A stretch of DNA of 64,000 nt. Origin: Notamacropus eugenii. Taxonomy: Eukaryota > Chordata > Mammalia > Diprotodontia > Macropodidae. This document shows positions 34,805 to 44,835 of the stretch, piece after piece. The stretch is from the NCBI RefSeq assembly GCF_028372415.1, contig NC_092875.1, positions 48,155,271 through 48,219,270 of the forward strand, given 5' to 3'. The notes beneath the pieces are model-generated. The model saw only the letters and a list, made by a program, of their open reading frames with translations, was not told the origin of the DNA and ran no database searches. Every line of letters starts with the position of its first letter. Within the stretch, counting starts at the first letter, position 1. Position numbers and translations under genes: made by a program.

Positions 34805-34920
34805 TCACACTAAATTCCTGTATGCCCTCGACCAGATCACTTCCCCACTCTAGGCCTCAGTTTCTTCTTCTGTAAAATGAAGGAGAGGAAACTAAATAAT
34901 GTGGAAGGTCCTTTCTTGTT
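34805..34920 (+). mobile_element. MIR-like SINE fragment
   Basis: 'ctaggcctcagtttcttctt', 'ctgtaaaatgaaggagagga' and 'gtggaaggtcctttcttg'. Confidence 0.6.
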
Positions 34921-35343
34921 CTCAAACCAGGACCCGAGGAATTTCGAACTCCTCCTCGCCGATCTCTTCACTCCTTTCCCCAAGGTCCAGGGAGCCCCAT
35001 AGGGAAGGCAAGTTTGCCCTTTGGTTTCAGCCCAGGAGAGTTCCAGGGACAGCAGGAAAGACAAGAAGCAGGAGAGCGAGGGAATAGGACAGGTGCTGCG
35101 CAATATTTTGGGTTCCCCAGGACCTTGTCCTGGTAGGCTATGACTACGTGGGTCAAGGATGGTGGGGGGGGAGGGGGGTAGGTGGGGGGCCGGGCCCAGT
35201 GCCCCAGGTGACCCAGGGTTGGGGTGGGGAGGGAATCGGGGAGGGCCTGCACCCTCTCCCCAACCTCCCTCTCCCTGGGCAGCGTAGGTGCCAAAGCTTG
35301 GCAAGGGAGGACCCTCGGGATGAACCCCCTTTCTCCGCTACAG

Positions 35344-35450
35344 GCTGCCTCAGCACCCCTCTGCGCGAGTGTGGCGGGACCCTGAGCTCTGACCGAGCGG
35401 CGTCCCGAGGGTCACTCTCGGAGCCCGGAGCCCCGGGCCGCGCAGACTGC
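35344..35450 (+). other. Candidate non-coding or alternative exon in the CpG island
   Basis: Flanked by a pyrimidine-rich acceptor 'ctttctccgctacag' ending at 35343 and a consensus donor 'gtaagt' at 35451. The interior (107 nt) is GC-rich. A transcript starting upstream could splice it to a later MMP17 exon, skipping the coding first exon. No direct evidence of use. Confidence 0.25.
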
Positions 35451-35699
35451 GTAAGTGTCCTCGGAGCTGGAACGGTGCGAGATGAGGGCCGGGCAGTCCC
35501 TACTCTGGCCAGCTCCCAAACTACCAGGGGGGTCGATGATCCGATTTGTTGGGGAATCCACACCGCCACCGGCTTAAACTCGCTTCTGGGGGCCGGCGCA
35601 AACGGATGGGCTGTCCGGTCAGGCCATGTAGACCCGGTGGCCCTGACTCACCAGCTCTAGGAGAGCCCTCTGCCTGCAGCCCTCAGTATCTCCCCGAAA

Positions 35700-35830
35700 G
35701 CCTGCGTGGGCCCTTTAAGGCTTCGGGTGGTAGGGCGGCTGGGACCCCGCCCCCTCTCCTTCATGCCCCGCCCTCCGGGCTGGGCTCATTAGCATGGCCC
35801 CGCCCCTGTCTCTGCTAGGCTCGGGCGGCT
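35700..35830 (+). promoter_or_regulatory. MMP17: Putative MMP17 core promoter with three GC boxes
   Basis: Three CCCCGCCC-type Sp1 sites lie within about 65 bp (near 35745, 35765 and 35798), with an 'attagcat' octamer-like element between the last two. No TATA box in the usual position, consistent with a CpG-island promoter. The start site would then be near 35.82-35.9 kb, leaving a 5' UTR of about 400 nt. Confidence 0.5.
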
Positions 35831-36139
35831 AGATCGCTGCCAGTGTCCAGGGTTGGAGGGACGCGCGGCGGGCAGCTCGGAAGTGGCGGCACTGGTTCTG
35901 TTTCCCCCGCCCGGGGGAAGGGAGCGGCAGAGCCCAGAGCGAGGCCCGTTGGGACAGACGGGTCCGAGAGTCCGGGGTGGGCTGGGGGCTGAGCTGGGCG
36001 CTGGAGCCCTAGCAGGAGAAGGAGCCAGGTGCGCCCGGGGCGCGCTCGGAGCGAGGAGCTGACCGCGCGAAGGGGCCGAGCCGGAGCCGAGCAGCCGGCG
36101 CCCGGGGAGGCTGGCGGGGCGGGCGCGGGGCTGCCGGGG

Positions 36140-36145
36140 ATGTGA
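36140..36145 (+). promoter_or_regulatory. MMP17: ATG-TGA start-stop element 1 in the MMP17 leader
   Basis: An ATG followed immediately by TGA, 121 nt upstream of the coding ATG. If the transcript includes it, it is a minimal upstream ORF, a class known to hold ribosomes and lower downstream initiation. Confidence 0.5.
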
Positions 36146-36195
36146 GCCCGCAGAGCCCCCGGAGCCGGGACTGGAGCCGGCGCGCCCCAGGGGCG

Positions 36196-36201
36196 ATGTG
36201 A
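36196..36201 (+). promoter_or_regulatory. MMP17: ATG-TGA start-stop element 2 (overlaps a donor-like motif)
   Basis: A second ATG-TGA, 65 nt before the coding ATG. The overlapping 'gat|gtgagt' at 36198-36203 also fits a splice donor, so this base string could instead mark the end of a 5' exon. Confidence 0.45.
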
Positions 36202-36214
36202 GTCCCGCGGCCGG

Positions 36215-36250
36215 GAGCCCGAGCCCGAGCCCGAGCCCGAGCCGGAGCCG
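36215..36250 (+). repeat. GAGCCC hexanucleotide repeat, six units
   Basis: Four perfect GAGCCC units and two GAGCCG units directly upstream of the MMP17 ATG. In frame with the coding sequence they would read Ser-Pro repeats followed by Ser-Arg. Confidence 0.9.
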
Positions 36251-36260
36251 GCGCGACGCG

Positions 36261-36380
36261 ATGGTGCGGGGCGCTCCCCGGGGCTTGGGGCCGCCGCTAC
36301 TGCTGCTCGCGCTGTGGCTGCAGGGCCGGGGGGGCAGCGCGGCGCCAGCGCCCCGGACTGAGGAGCTGAGCCTGGGAGTG
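36261..36380 (+). CDS. MMP17: MMP17 (MT4-MMP) coding exon 1: signal peptide and propeptide start
   Basis: MMP17 is a GPI-anchored membrane-type matrix metalloproteinase that acts at the cell surface on extracellular substrates. This exon gives 40 residues: MVRGAPRGLGPP, a hydrophobic core LLLLALWL, then QGRGGSA as a likely signal-peptidase region, then APAPRTEELSLGV. The last segment is nearly identical to human MMP17 as I recall it (APAPRAEDLSLGV), and the human protein continues directly with the propeptide. The exon ends in phase 0 at a consensus donor, 'gtgagt' at 36381. The signal peptide is about a dozen residues shorter than in human. I chose ATG 36261 because it is the only in-frame ATG. 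The frame is open back to a TGA at 36060-36062 but offers only CTG or GTG upstream. Catalytic, hinge, hemopexin and GPI-signal exons lie beyond the window. Location downstream of SFSWAP on the same strand supports the call. Confidence 0.88.
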
Positions 36381-36479
36381 GTGAGTGCGGGGCCGGGGGG
36401 AAGGGGAGGACGGGCGGAAGGAGGGAAGGGGCGCTCGGACAGCTCGGACAGCCTCGGGCGCTGATCTCTGGCTATCGGA

Positions 36480-39400
36480 GCCCGCAGGGTAAAGCGCAGA
36501 GGAGGCAGCAGGCCAGAACCCCGCTGTCCCCGGGCGCCCGCCGAGGCACGCGGGGAAAAGTTTGTATGGAGCCCAGGAAGACCACGGGGAGCGGGAAGGG
36601 GGTAAGAGGGTCAACTGCCCCCAGAGGGGCAGCTGAACATCCTATCCTACGGACAGGAGGAACAAGGGAGCGCTAGAGATAAGTGGGGGAGGGAGCTTCA
36701 CAGCACATCTGGCCAGGACGAAGACCCAAGACCTCTCCCCTCCTTGGGCCCAGGGGCAGCTGCGGGTCTACGGTGGTCTCAGTGACAAGGGGGCGCCCCT
36801 ACTCATCCACAGCATCGAAGGCTTAAAAGCCCCCCATCTTTCTGGCCTGGGGCCAGCCTCCTTGGGCGGGAAGCAAAAGGCAAGCAAGTGCCCAGTCTGC
36901 TGGCGTGCCTGGGGCTTCGAGGAGATGGCCTCCCGGCGTGTTGCACCCAGGAAATTTTGCTGTCATCGGATCTGGATCTGTCACATGAGACATCCTTAAG
37001 TCCAGTTCTTGCCTCTTCTCCCGACCAGTTCCCAGCTCATCTTCTTCCTTTCCCATGCTGATCCTAGAGGATTCAGAAGCTGGGAGCCCTGGATAACTCT
37101 GGGTTGGACTGTATTTTGCTTTTTTCCTGGAAGGATTTCTGCCAGCTGAACAGAAGATTTTGTGAAGATGCCTCGGGAACCTGATGGTGCGGAGGGTTCC
37201 CCAAACAAGCTCCCTAAGCCTGCTTAGAGCCTTGAGAAACCTGTTTGCCGGCCCAGACCCCTCTGGTGGTTTCTTCTCTGCCTCTCAATGGCAGGGGCTA
37301 AGTAGAGAGACATACCCATTTTATACATGGAGAAACTGAGGCACGGAGGAAAAGATCAGGTCCAGCTCTTTCTCTGGAAGCCTTCTGTATTAGCCGATCA
37401 GCCCTCTTGCCATTTTCAGTTCCATCTTTCTAAGTGAAGGCGAGTTTCCAGTGCAGACTAATTCTTTTTTTCCTTTTCCTGCCGGGTAAGTGATGCTGCT
37501 GTCGCCCTGGAAACTAACCCGAGTCCGAGCACAAGAGAAAAGTCAAATTCTGCAGTTTCCAATGTGTGGTCTCCAGAGCAAAGCCTGGATTGGCTTGTTT
37601 TCTCGAGGGGTGTTTGGGCGTGAAACTTCAGTGTCTCCCTCCCCCTCATCCTTCCCCACACACACGCACACATACAAGGGTCGGAAGCTCCAGGATCTGT
37701 GTGCTTTCAGAGTAGCCCTGCATGAGGCAGGGGAGGGCTTCCTGGTGGTGGTGTCATACGACTTGAATGTTTTTTTCCCACCTGCTGGATCTATCTGAAC
37801 AGCCCCCTCCCCTGAACATGCCAATCCTCCAGCCTCTCTGAAAGCATTCCTACCACCCACCCTTTGAAATCCTCTGTTCATTTTTACACTAACAGGATCT
37901 GTGCAGAGACTAAGTGGGCATCCTTGCCCTGCTGCCTCATCTGGGGCCTATGTTAATAATGATCGGAGCTGGGGAAAGGGAGTCCAGAAAAAGGAGACCT
38001 TTTTCTTCCTTCCCAGGCCTGGGTATTCACAAGGTCGTGCTCTGGCTGGGGAGATGGAGATTGGTGCAGTTTGAGATAAGCCCAGGGAGAGAGGGTGGGG
38101 CAGTTCAGTCGGGGGTGGCCCTTTGGGGGAGATGGTAGGGTCAGTTTTAGCAGGCTGATGGGGAGGAGCTAAAGCTGCTTGGGCTGAGAGTTGGAGACAA
38201 TTCATTTATTTGAAGCGGACAGTTGGGGGCAGCAACCGAGATGTCTGGGCAGTTTCTGGTAGTGATAAGGGATGGATGGGGGCAGTTCAGCTGTGGTACC
38301 CCCAAGTCTGTGCAGGCAAGAGACTGTATTATCTCCTTTGAATTTCTGGTCCATGTGTTGGCAACCCTGTAGGCGTCCTCTTTGAGCTGTACTGCATCCT
38401 ACTGGAGGTGGGAGGCTGCTTCTGAAGCCCTTCTGCTAGCCAATTGCCCTGGCAAAGGTTCTTGGTTCTTCCAGTGTGACCCCCTCAGCCCACTTTCCCA
38501 TCCTCAGCCCACAGGACCCAGATCTCTTTCTCTTTGGGTGTTCGTGCCTGCCTCATCCCACCCCCACTATGGCAGGAAAGTGTCAGTCCCCTCCCACATC
38601 CGCTGCCTGGGGACCACATTTGCATTCCTTAATGGAGGTTCCTGTGGGGTCTCCCGCGTGCTTGGCCGGATGTGTTCCGGTTTCTGGGGTTGCCTTTGTT
38701 TCGGGTCTGGGGGCACAATTCCGGGGGCTACCATGAATGCCCAGTTTCTCTGGGCTGATGAGGGGAGGGGTGACCCAGGCAGACAGGTCAGCCAAGGTTC
38801 TGTCCAGCACGAGTCAGACAGAGCTGTAAGCCCTGAGCACACCCCCTTCCCAGGGGCATCTTTTCCTCCACCTGCCAGGACCAAGCTATGTGTGCTGGTC
38901 TGCCCCCTCACTGTTCCATCCCTCCCCTCCCCCCACCCCAGCTTTCCTAGGACAGTGAGCCATATGTTCATGTGTACATGTGTGTATATATATGTTTGTG
39001 CCAGGTTACTATGAGAATAGCGTTTCTGGGTCCAAAGAATAAGACGTTAAACGCACTCCCAAACAAGGTTTAGAACAAATATGAGAAAGGGAGACAAATG
39101 AGTGGAGACAGATTCTTCCCACTGATCCTGTCTAAGCAGCCCGTGGTATCCAGGAAGTCCAGGATCTGAATCCCTATTTTCCCCTACACTCTGCTCCTAG
39201 CATCTTGTGGACATGTTTACTCCAGCTGCTACCCAGGCTAGTCATTCCTTCTCTTTTCCCTCCTCTTCTTTCCCCCTCAGATAGAACTCAATCCCTGCTG
39301 TTCTTTAGAGCTTGAGTCCAAGGGAAGACCTGAGCCCTGGAGGGGAGAGGGTGGGAGGAAGGGATCCATCTCACCCCCTTCTTGCCCTCAATAATGGAGT

Positions 39401-39747
39401 CCTTTGCACTTCTCCCAGGAGCTCCACTGCTACCCTGAGCTCAGCAGCTCTCTGCATATCTAGTCATTGGCGTCATCCTCAGGGTATTTCCTCAGTTGGA
39501 ATAAAACCTCTCTTCATCTGTGACAATTTCCTTTCCACCTCAAGCAGCATCTCAGGTCCATATACCTCCTTCCACCTTCTCCCCGATCCCTTCTGCAGTG
39601 TTTTCAGACCATCCACTCCCTCTTTTATCTCCTCTCTCTCCTCTCTTTTAACTATGGATCCCCTCTTCCTGCCACCCTCCTGTAGACTGCCAAAGAATGA
39701 ACATAATTGGAAAGGGGGAGGACACCTTGAGGTGCACCTGGAGAAAG
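36480..39747. other. Intronic, largely repeat-free
   Basis: G+C-moderate sequence with few recognisable repeats: a short (CA)n near 37658-37672 and 'tgtgtatatatatgtttgtg' near 38980. This is the first 3 kb of intron 1, where enhancers are often found, but I see no specific motif that supports one. The long + ORFs at 38382-39014 and 39312-40064 show no domains. Confidence 0.4.
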
Positions 39748-39905
39748 GGCTAGATTTGGTTCAAATTCCAGCTTATTTTCCTAATATTTCTGTGACCTCA
39801 AACAAACACCTAACATCTCTGGGCCTTAGTTTCCTCATTTGTAAAATCAGAGGACTGGACCATATATATGTGGCTTTTTTCTGCGATTCTGAAGTCTATG
39901 GTGCT
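39748..39905 (+). mobile_element. MIR-like SINE
   Basis: 'tttggttcaaattccagctt', 'agtttcctcatttgtaaaat' and 'cgattctgaagtctatgg'. Confidence 0.7.
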
Positions 39906-40091
39906 GCTTACTTCAATTTTTTATATCACCTCGTGTTATTCTCAAATATTCTCAAAATATTGGGATATTTTCATTTCAACAGGAGATTCTGGGGGGAAAG
40001 CCTCCAAGATGCAAAGGATTGCATCTCTATTGGTACAAATCCAGGCACTGGGAGGGGTAAATGAGGGGAAGATATTCACAACATTGAAAGT

Positions 40092-40215
40092 TCCTCAGCT
40101 CCTTCGTCTGTAAAATGGGACCAATAATATTGTACTAACAGAGTTGTTATAAAGTACCTTGAAAACCTTAGATCTCTTTAGAAATGGGAGTTCTTGCTGT
40201 TGTTAATATTAACTG
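40092..40215 (+). mobile_element. MIR-like 3' fragment
   Basis: 'ttcgtctgtaaaatgggacc', 'aacagagttgttataaagta' and 'ttgctgttgttaatatt'. Confidence 0.6.
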
Positions 40216-40349
40216 CCCCCAGTGAGATGCCCCATTGAGGGTATTTGGACCACCCACTCACAGAATACAGGCAGCCACTGATCATTCATTCCCAAGGGGA
40301 GTCAGCTCAGCAATGAATAGATAGGACAGTGGCACAGAGGAAATGAAAC

Positions 40350-40525
40350 TGAGTCAAGTCACAGAACCTGGGTTCAAATTCCAGCTCTTCAGTCAGCTCT
40401 CCCTGTGGAGAGGCTAGACATGTTGTTTAGCCTCTCTGGGCCTCAGTTTCCTTATCTGTAAAATGAAGCAATTAGGTTAGGTGACTTCTGAGGACTCTTG
40501 CACGTCTCAAACTGTGATCCTTAGA
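40350..40525 (+). mobile_element. MIR-like SINE
   Basis: 'gaacctgggttcaaattcca', 'cagtttccttatctgtaaaa' and 'cgtctcaaactgtgatcctt'. Confidence 0.75.
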
Positions 40526-40529
40526 ATTT

Positions 40530-40640
40530 TAACATTTATTAAGCACCTACTACGTACTGAATACAGTACAAGTCCTGGAGATGATACAGATATTAACTAA
40601 GACACCAATTTCTTCCCTCATGGGGTCCTAGTCTAGTAGA
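40530..40640 (+). repeat. Old dispersed repeat, 5' part
   Basis: 'aacatttattaagcacctac' to 'ctcatggggtcctagtctag'. Confidence 0.55.
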
Positions 40641-40789
40641 TGGGTTCCTTCTCCTCAGCCACTCTGACACTTAAAATTAAAGCTTCCCATGACCTTGAAG
40701 ATCTTACTTGAAGTGTAAGAAATCTCTTCTGTAAGAAGATCCCTGGGTTTCTTAATCCAAGGATACACAAGGAGAGATAGATTTTAGGG

Positions 40790-40970
40790 CTTCCAAACTT
40801 GAGAAAATAATTATATCTTTATTTCACTATAATTGACTTCCTTTATAATCCTATGTATTTTACTTGATGCATTTAAAAACCTTATTCCAAAAAGGAGTCC
40901 TTAGGCTTCATCAGACTGCCAAAGGGGAAACCATGACAAAAAAAATGGTTAAGAACCTCTGCTCTAGGGT
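40790..40970 (-). repeat. Unnamed ~180-bp repeat, copy 1
   Basis: Shares 'atgcatttaaaaaccttatt' and 'gtccttaggcttcatcagac' with copies at 42255-42445 (same strand) and 44038-44212 (opposite strand). Confidence 0.55.
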
Positions 40971-41834
40971 ACCTCCATTTAACCAAGGAAGAGACAGGAA
41001 CCCAAGAGGTGATGGGAGATAGCTGCTCACTTTCACCCAAGATTCAAACCCAGGTCTCCCCACTCCAAGGGCAATGCTCTTCTCCCTCCTTCCCCTTACC
41101 CCATGCTGCTGCCCTCTCCTTGGTACCAATTTCTCGTGCCTGTAACCCTCTCCCTGGACCCAACATCGTTCTTCAATTAAGGGAATTTTTCAACCCAACA
41201 TCCCATGGAGTCACCAAGGATGAAAGCATGTGCCTCGTTGGAAGAATTAGGTGGGGAGAGTGGCCAGCAGGCTGCCTTTAATCAGTGGCAGGCTTTAACT
41301 AACACTCAGTTCCCCACATGAAAGGAATTTCAAATACAAAGTCACAAATGGGACATTTGCTGATTTTTTTTCTTCTTAAATACATTTACAGTTACAAATC
41401 TCGAGTGCAAGTATCTGCGTGCCTCAGGGCTCCATCTCCTACCAGGCAACCTCTCCTTGCCTGGCCTTCTGCTCTTTAAAGCTGAGGCAGTTGGATGAAG
41501 TCTCTCTTTGTCATTGACCCTTTCCCATAATTACAGTTCCCACATCCCAATGGACCATACACCCAGGGGTCTGAAATTGTGACATGATGTCATGGACCTT
41601 GGGAAGGGTTGTTCTCCACCTCCACTAAAAAAAATAATAATCCTCACCATTATCCTGCAAATTTCTCCCAAAGTCCTTTGTTCCTTGAAACAAGGACTAC
41701 CAGATCTCTTAAAATGAAATCACCCTGAGAAAAGGACAACAATTGATATTTCTACGGTAATCCATTGCATATGTGATCTCATTCGGATATCTCCAACAAC
41801 CCTGGGAGATAGATGAGAATCCTATGTCAGAATC

Positions 41835-42030
41835 CTCTGAGCCTAGAACTGGAAGGGACCTCAGAGGTCATCTGGTCCAATTCCCTCCTTTCACAGATGA
41901 GGAAACTGAGGCCCAAGGAGGTTAAGTGATTTGCCCAAGGTCATACAGGTGGTAAACTTCAGAAGTGGGATTTGAAGTCAGGTCCTCTAAAGGCAGAATC
42001 AGTTTCATTTCCACTGCACCACAAATTAGA
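41835..42030 (-). mobile_element. Reverse MIR/L2-era SINE
   Basis: 'ctggaagggacctcagaggt', 'ttcacagatgaggaaactga', 'ttgcccaaggtcatacaggt' and 'ttccactgcaccac'. Confidence 0.65.
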
Positions 42031-42159
42031 GGCAGTATCATCATCCCCATCTTACAAGTGAAGAAACAGGTTAAGTGACTCAGTTGTCACAATTCTGCTA
42101 AGAATTTGAACTCTAGTCTTCCTGACTCTAGGCCAGGAATTCTCACTCTAGTATGCCCG

Positions 42160-42240
42160 AGGATTAAATGAGATAATATTTGTAAAGAGCTTAGCCTGGT
42201 ACCTGGAACCTAGGAGGCACTTAATAAATACTGATTCCCA
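42160..42240 (+). mobile_element. CORE-SINE 3' fragment
   Basis: 'attaaatgagataatatttg' and 'ggaggcacttaataaatact'. Confidence 0.6.
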
Positions 42241-42254
42241 TTCCATTGTCCCAA

Positions 42255-42445
42255 GGAGTCTGTGGATGAATTTCCAAGGGGTCCATGAAAATGGATGGGG
42301 AAAATGTGTCTTTATTTTCACTAGCTGTTGCTTACTTTGTAATGTTAGGTGTTTTACCTTGTGCATTTAAAAACATGATTCAGAAATTGAGTCCATGGGC
42401 TTCACCAGGCTCCCAAAAGCATCCAGGACATAAAAAAGTTTAAGA
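42255..42445 (-). repeat. Unnamed ~180-bp repeat, copy 2
   Basis: 'gtgcatttaaaaacatgatt', 'gtccatgggcttcaccaggc' and 'gtttaagaagccctg'. Confidence 0.55.
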
Positions 42446-43907
42446 AGCCCTGCTCGGGATCCATGCTCTATCCACTATTTCACACATCAAAGCTGTTGGT
42501 CAGTCCCACCTTAGTGTGAATTAGCTGGTCAGTTCCCTTTGGGAACTGCTAAGAGTCAGGTGGAAGGGACGGAGGTCTTGATGGGGTGTAAAAGAGAGGA
42601 GATCATTTTAGAGCCATACTAAGTTCTGATAACTTAGATTAGAAGGATTTCTGTATGGGCATCTTATCCAGTTCTCAGATTGTAGGAAGCATTGGTAAAG
42701 TCACCCACAATGACTTTAGCGGGATACAGAGCTCTGGGTGATCCTGGGAAGAGGGTACACATGAGCATGAGGGGGAGGGGGAGTAGGAGCACAGGCCTAG
42801 TAGAGTTTGAATGTCAGTAATCAGGTCAGAAGAACCTGGGTGTGGAAAGTGGGAATTTTCCTGGCCTGTTTTAGTAGAGTCAGGGGAAGGACAGGACAGG
42901 ACAGGACACCTAGCCAGGGCAGGTGAATCCTGAGCTGCGGTTCCATCAGTGAGTCAAGGGCGGCCTCTGGTGGTCATTATGAGGACAGCAGGTGCACCTG
43001 CCTTTCCTCCCTGAGAGTCCCTAGCCACAAAGCTTTTCACCCAGGAGAAGGGAGATTCCTTTCTCTTGCCCTTCTACCAGTCACCACCTAGGGCAGGTGC
43101 AGGGTTAAGACCCGATTTTAGAGAACCTGTGGATAAAGGAGTTTTTAATGTTCTAATTTCTGTTTAGGCCTCAGGTTGTGGAGAGACTGGCAAAGAAAGT
43201 GTGGGGTAGGGTAGAGAGGGCAGAGGTGGATTTAATTAATTGGGGAAGCTTGCCCTAATTAAGCCAAGGAGCTAACAAGACCACAAGTCTGAATGCATAA
43301 GTGGGTAAGGTTTGCACATTGACTGGCTAAAAGGCTAGTCAGGGATCAGAGATTATATCTTGTGGGAAGACTGGGGATGGGAAAGATGATTTGGGGAGCC
43401 CCTTTTCTCAAGGGAATTCTGTGAGTGGGTTATGTTGTTGGGGAGAAGAACAAGAAATTGGTGTGTCCTGATAATATCTTTTCAATCTATAGCTCTCCTC
43501 TTCTTAAACCTAGCCCTGGTAGGCAGGCAGTACAACAACTTATTATCCCCATTTTACAAGTGGGCAAGTTAAGACTTCCAGTGTGCCATGCCACCCTGAA
43601 AAAAAACTTCTCTGAAAGGGTCCTAGAAGGGCCCCAAACCTCTGTCTGCCCCTAACCAAGCCTTGATTGTTGATAGAGCAGATAATAGCTCCAGGATATT
43701 GGCCTGGCATGCCCCTATTCCCCAGTGAAGGCGGTACCCATGCCAAGATTGCTGTCCCAGAGGGCCCTCCCACCTTTGGCTAGGTAGGGGCAGGGAATCA
43801 TAGCAGCAGTGTCAGAGGGGCTGGCCCCAGGTAGGATGGGCCCTTGGAACTCACCAGGGCTGCCATGGAGACAGCAAGCCAAGTGAACCTGACCTAAGGT
43901 GTACAGT
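42446..43907. other. Intronic, no gene seen
   Basis: A (GGACA)4-like run at about 42889-42908 and one diverged reverse MIR-like patch near 43540. No exon recognised. Confidence 0.4.
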
Positions 43908-44037
43908 ACAGAGAAGAGGACCCTGGACCAGACATGAGGAGACCTGGTTTCTAATCCTACTGTGTCACTAACCATGAGTGGCCAGTTCTCTCCAAGACTC
44001 AGTCTGCTTTTCTGTACAATAAAGGATTTGACCTAGG
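43908..44037 (+). mobile_element. MIR-like SINE, diverged
   Basis: 'gagacctggtttctaatcct', 'ctgcttttctgtacaataaa'. Confidence 0.45.
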
Positions 44038-44400
44038 CCAGGGGTTCTTTGCCTTTTTTCTGTCTTGAACCCCTTAGCCCATCTGGTGAAGCCTATGGAA
44101 CGCTTCCTGCAACAATGTTCTTAAATGCATGAAATAAAATACAAAGGACTACCAAGTTAGCCAGTTATATTGAAATACAGTTATCGAAATATTTCTTAAA
44201 AACATGTTCATGAGGAGCAGCAAGGTGGCATGGTGAACAGAGCACTGACCAGCCCTGGAGTCAAGAGAACCTGAGTTCAAATCCAGCCTCAGACACTTAC
44301 TGGATGTATGACCCTAGGCAAGTCATTTAATGACTATTTCTTCCCCCCACCCCAACAAAACAAGGTCATGGACCCCCAGGTAAAGGACTCCTGGCCTAGA
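44038..44400 (+). repeat. Unnamed repeat, copy 3, split by a SINE
   Basis: Left part 'ggggttctttgccttttttc...aacatgttcatga' (to 44212) and right part 'ggtcatggacccccaggtaa...ctcctggcc' flank the SINE at 44213-44345. It is in the opposite orientation to copies 1 and 2. Confidence 0.6.
44213..44345 (+). mobile_element. tRNA-headed SINE, short form
   Basis: 'ggagcagcaaggtggcatgg', 'gttcaaatccagcctcagac' and 'gtatgaccctaggcaagtca'. Confidence 0.85.
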
Positions 44401-44495
44401 TGATCTGAGGAACCCATTCCAGCTCTGGTCCTCTGTGAGCATAGACTAAATTCAGGTCCACAGTAAGTGTTCTTGGTCTTCCAGGCCCTGTGACT

Positions 44496-44498
<3 letters not shown>

Positions 44499-44534
<36 letters not shown>
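44499..44534. repeat. (CA)n microsatellite
   Basis: About 17 CA units. Confidence 0.95.
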
Positions 44535-44537
<3 letters not shown>

Positions 44538-44835
44538 CAGAGTGGGAGAAGGACGTTGAGCTTGGAAGAAAGATCCCTCTAAAGGAGTCCTGTCTCCTTG
44601 CCCTTCTTATTTCTCTTTTCCGGTTGGGAGTGGAAAGGAAGAAAAAGGTAGACTGAGGCTAGAACCACTGAACCAAAGGAGGTTACTCCTCTCTCTTCCA
44701 GTTATTGACTGAGTGAACACAGGACTTGGGGAAGGAGTGGCAGGGCAGGGGTTCTGTTTATGTGTCTATACAGAGGAAAGAGAGAGTGTTCACACTTGTC
44801 TGTGTACCTTCCGGAATGAGGAGCTCTGTGCCTGT

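Larger units (their letters stand above)
35300..36480. promoter_or_regulatory. MMP17: CpG island over MMP17 exon 1
   Basis: Strong local rise in G+C and CpG compared with the AT-rich flanks, with no interspersed repeats. It spans the candidate exon at 35344, the GC-box cluster, the 5' UTR and coding exon 1. Boundaries are by eye. Confidence 0.8.

Noticed and set aside
35148..35660. 170-codon + ORF and a 138-codon antisense ORF in the CpG island
   Set aside because: High GC content makes stop codons rare. The frames start in a G-run and run through a candidate splice donor, with no recognisable protein.
38382..40064. Two long + ORFs (210 and 250 codons)
   Set aside because: Ser/Pro-rich without domains. 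The second overlaps a MIR-like SINE, and both sit inside MMP17 intron 1.
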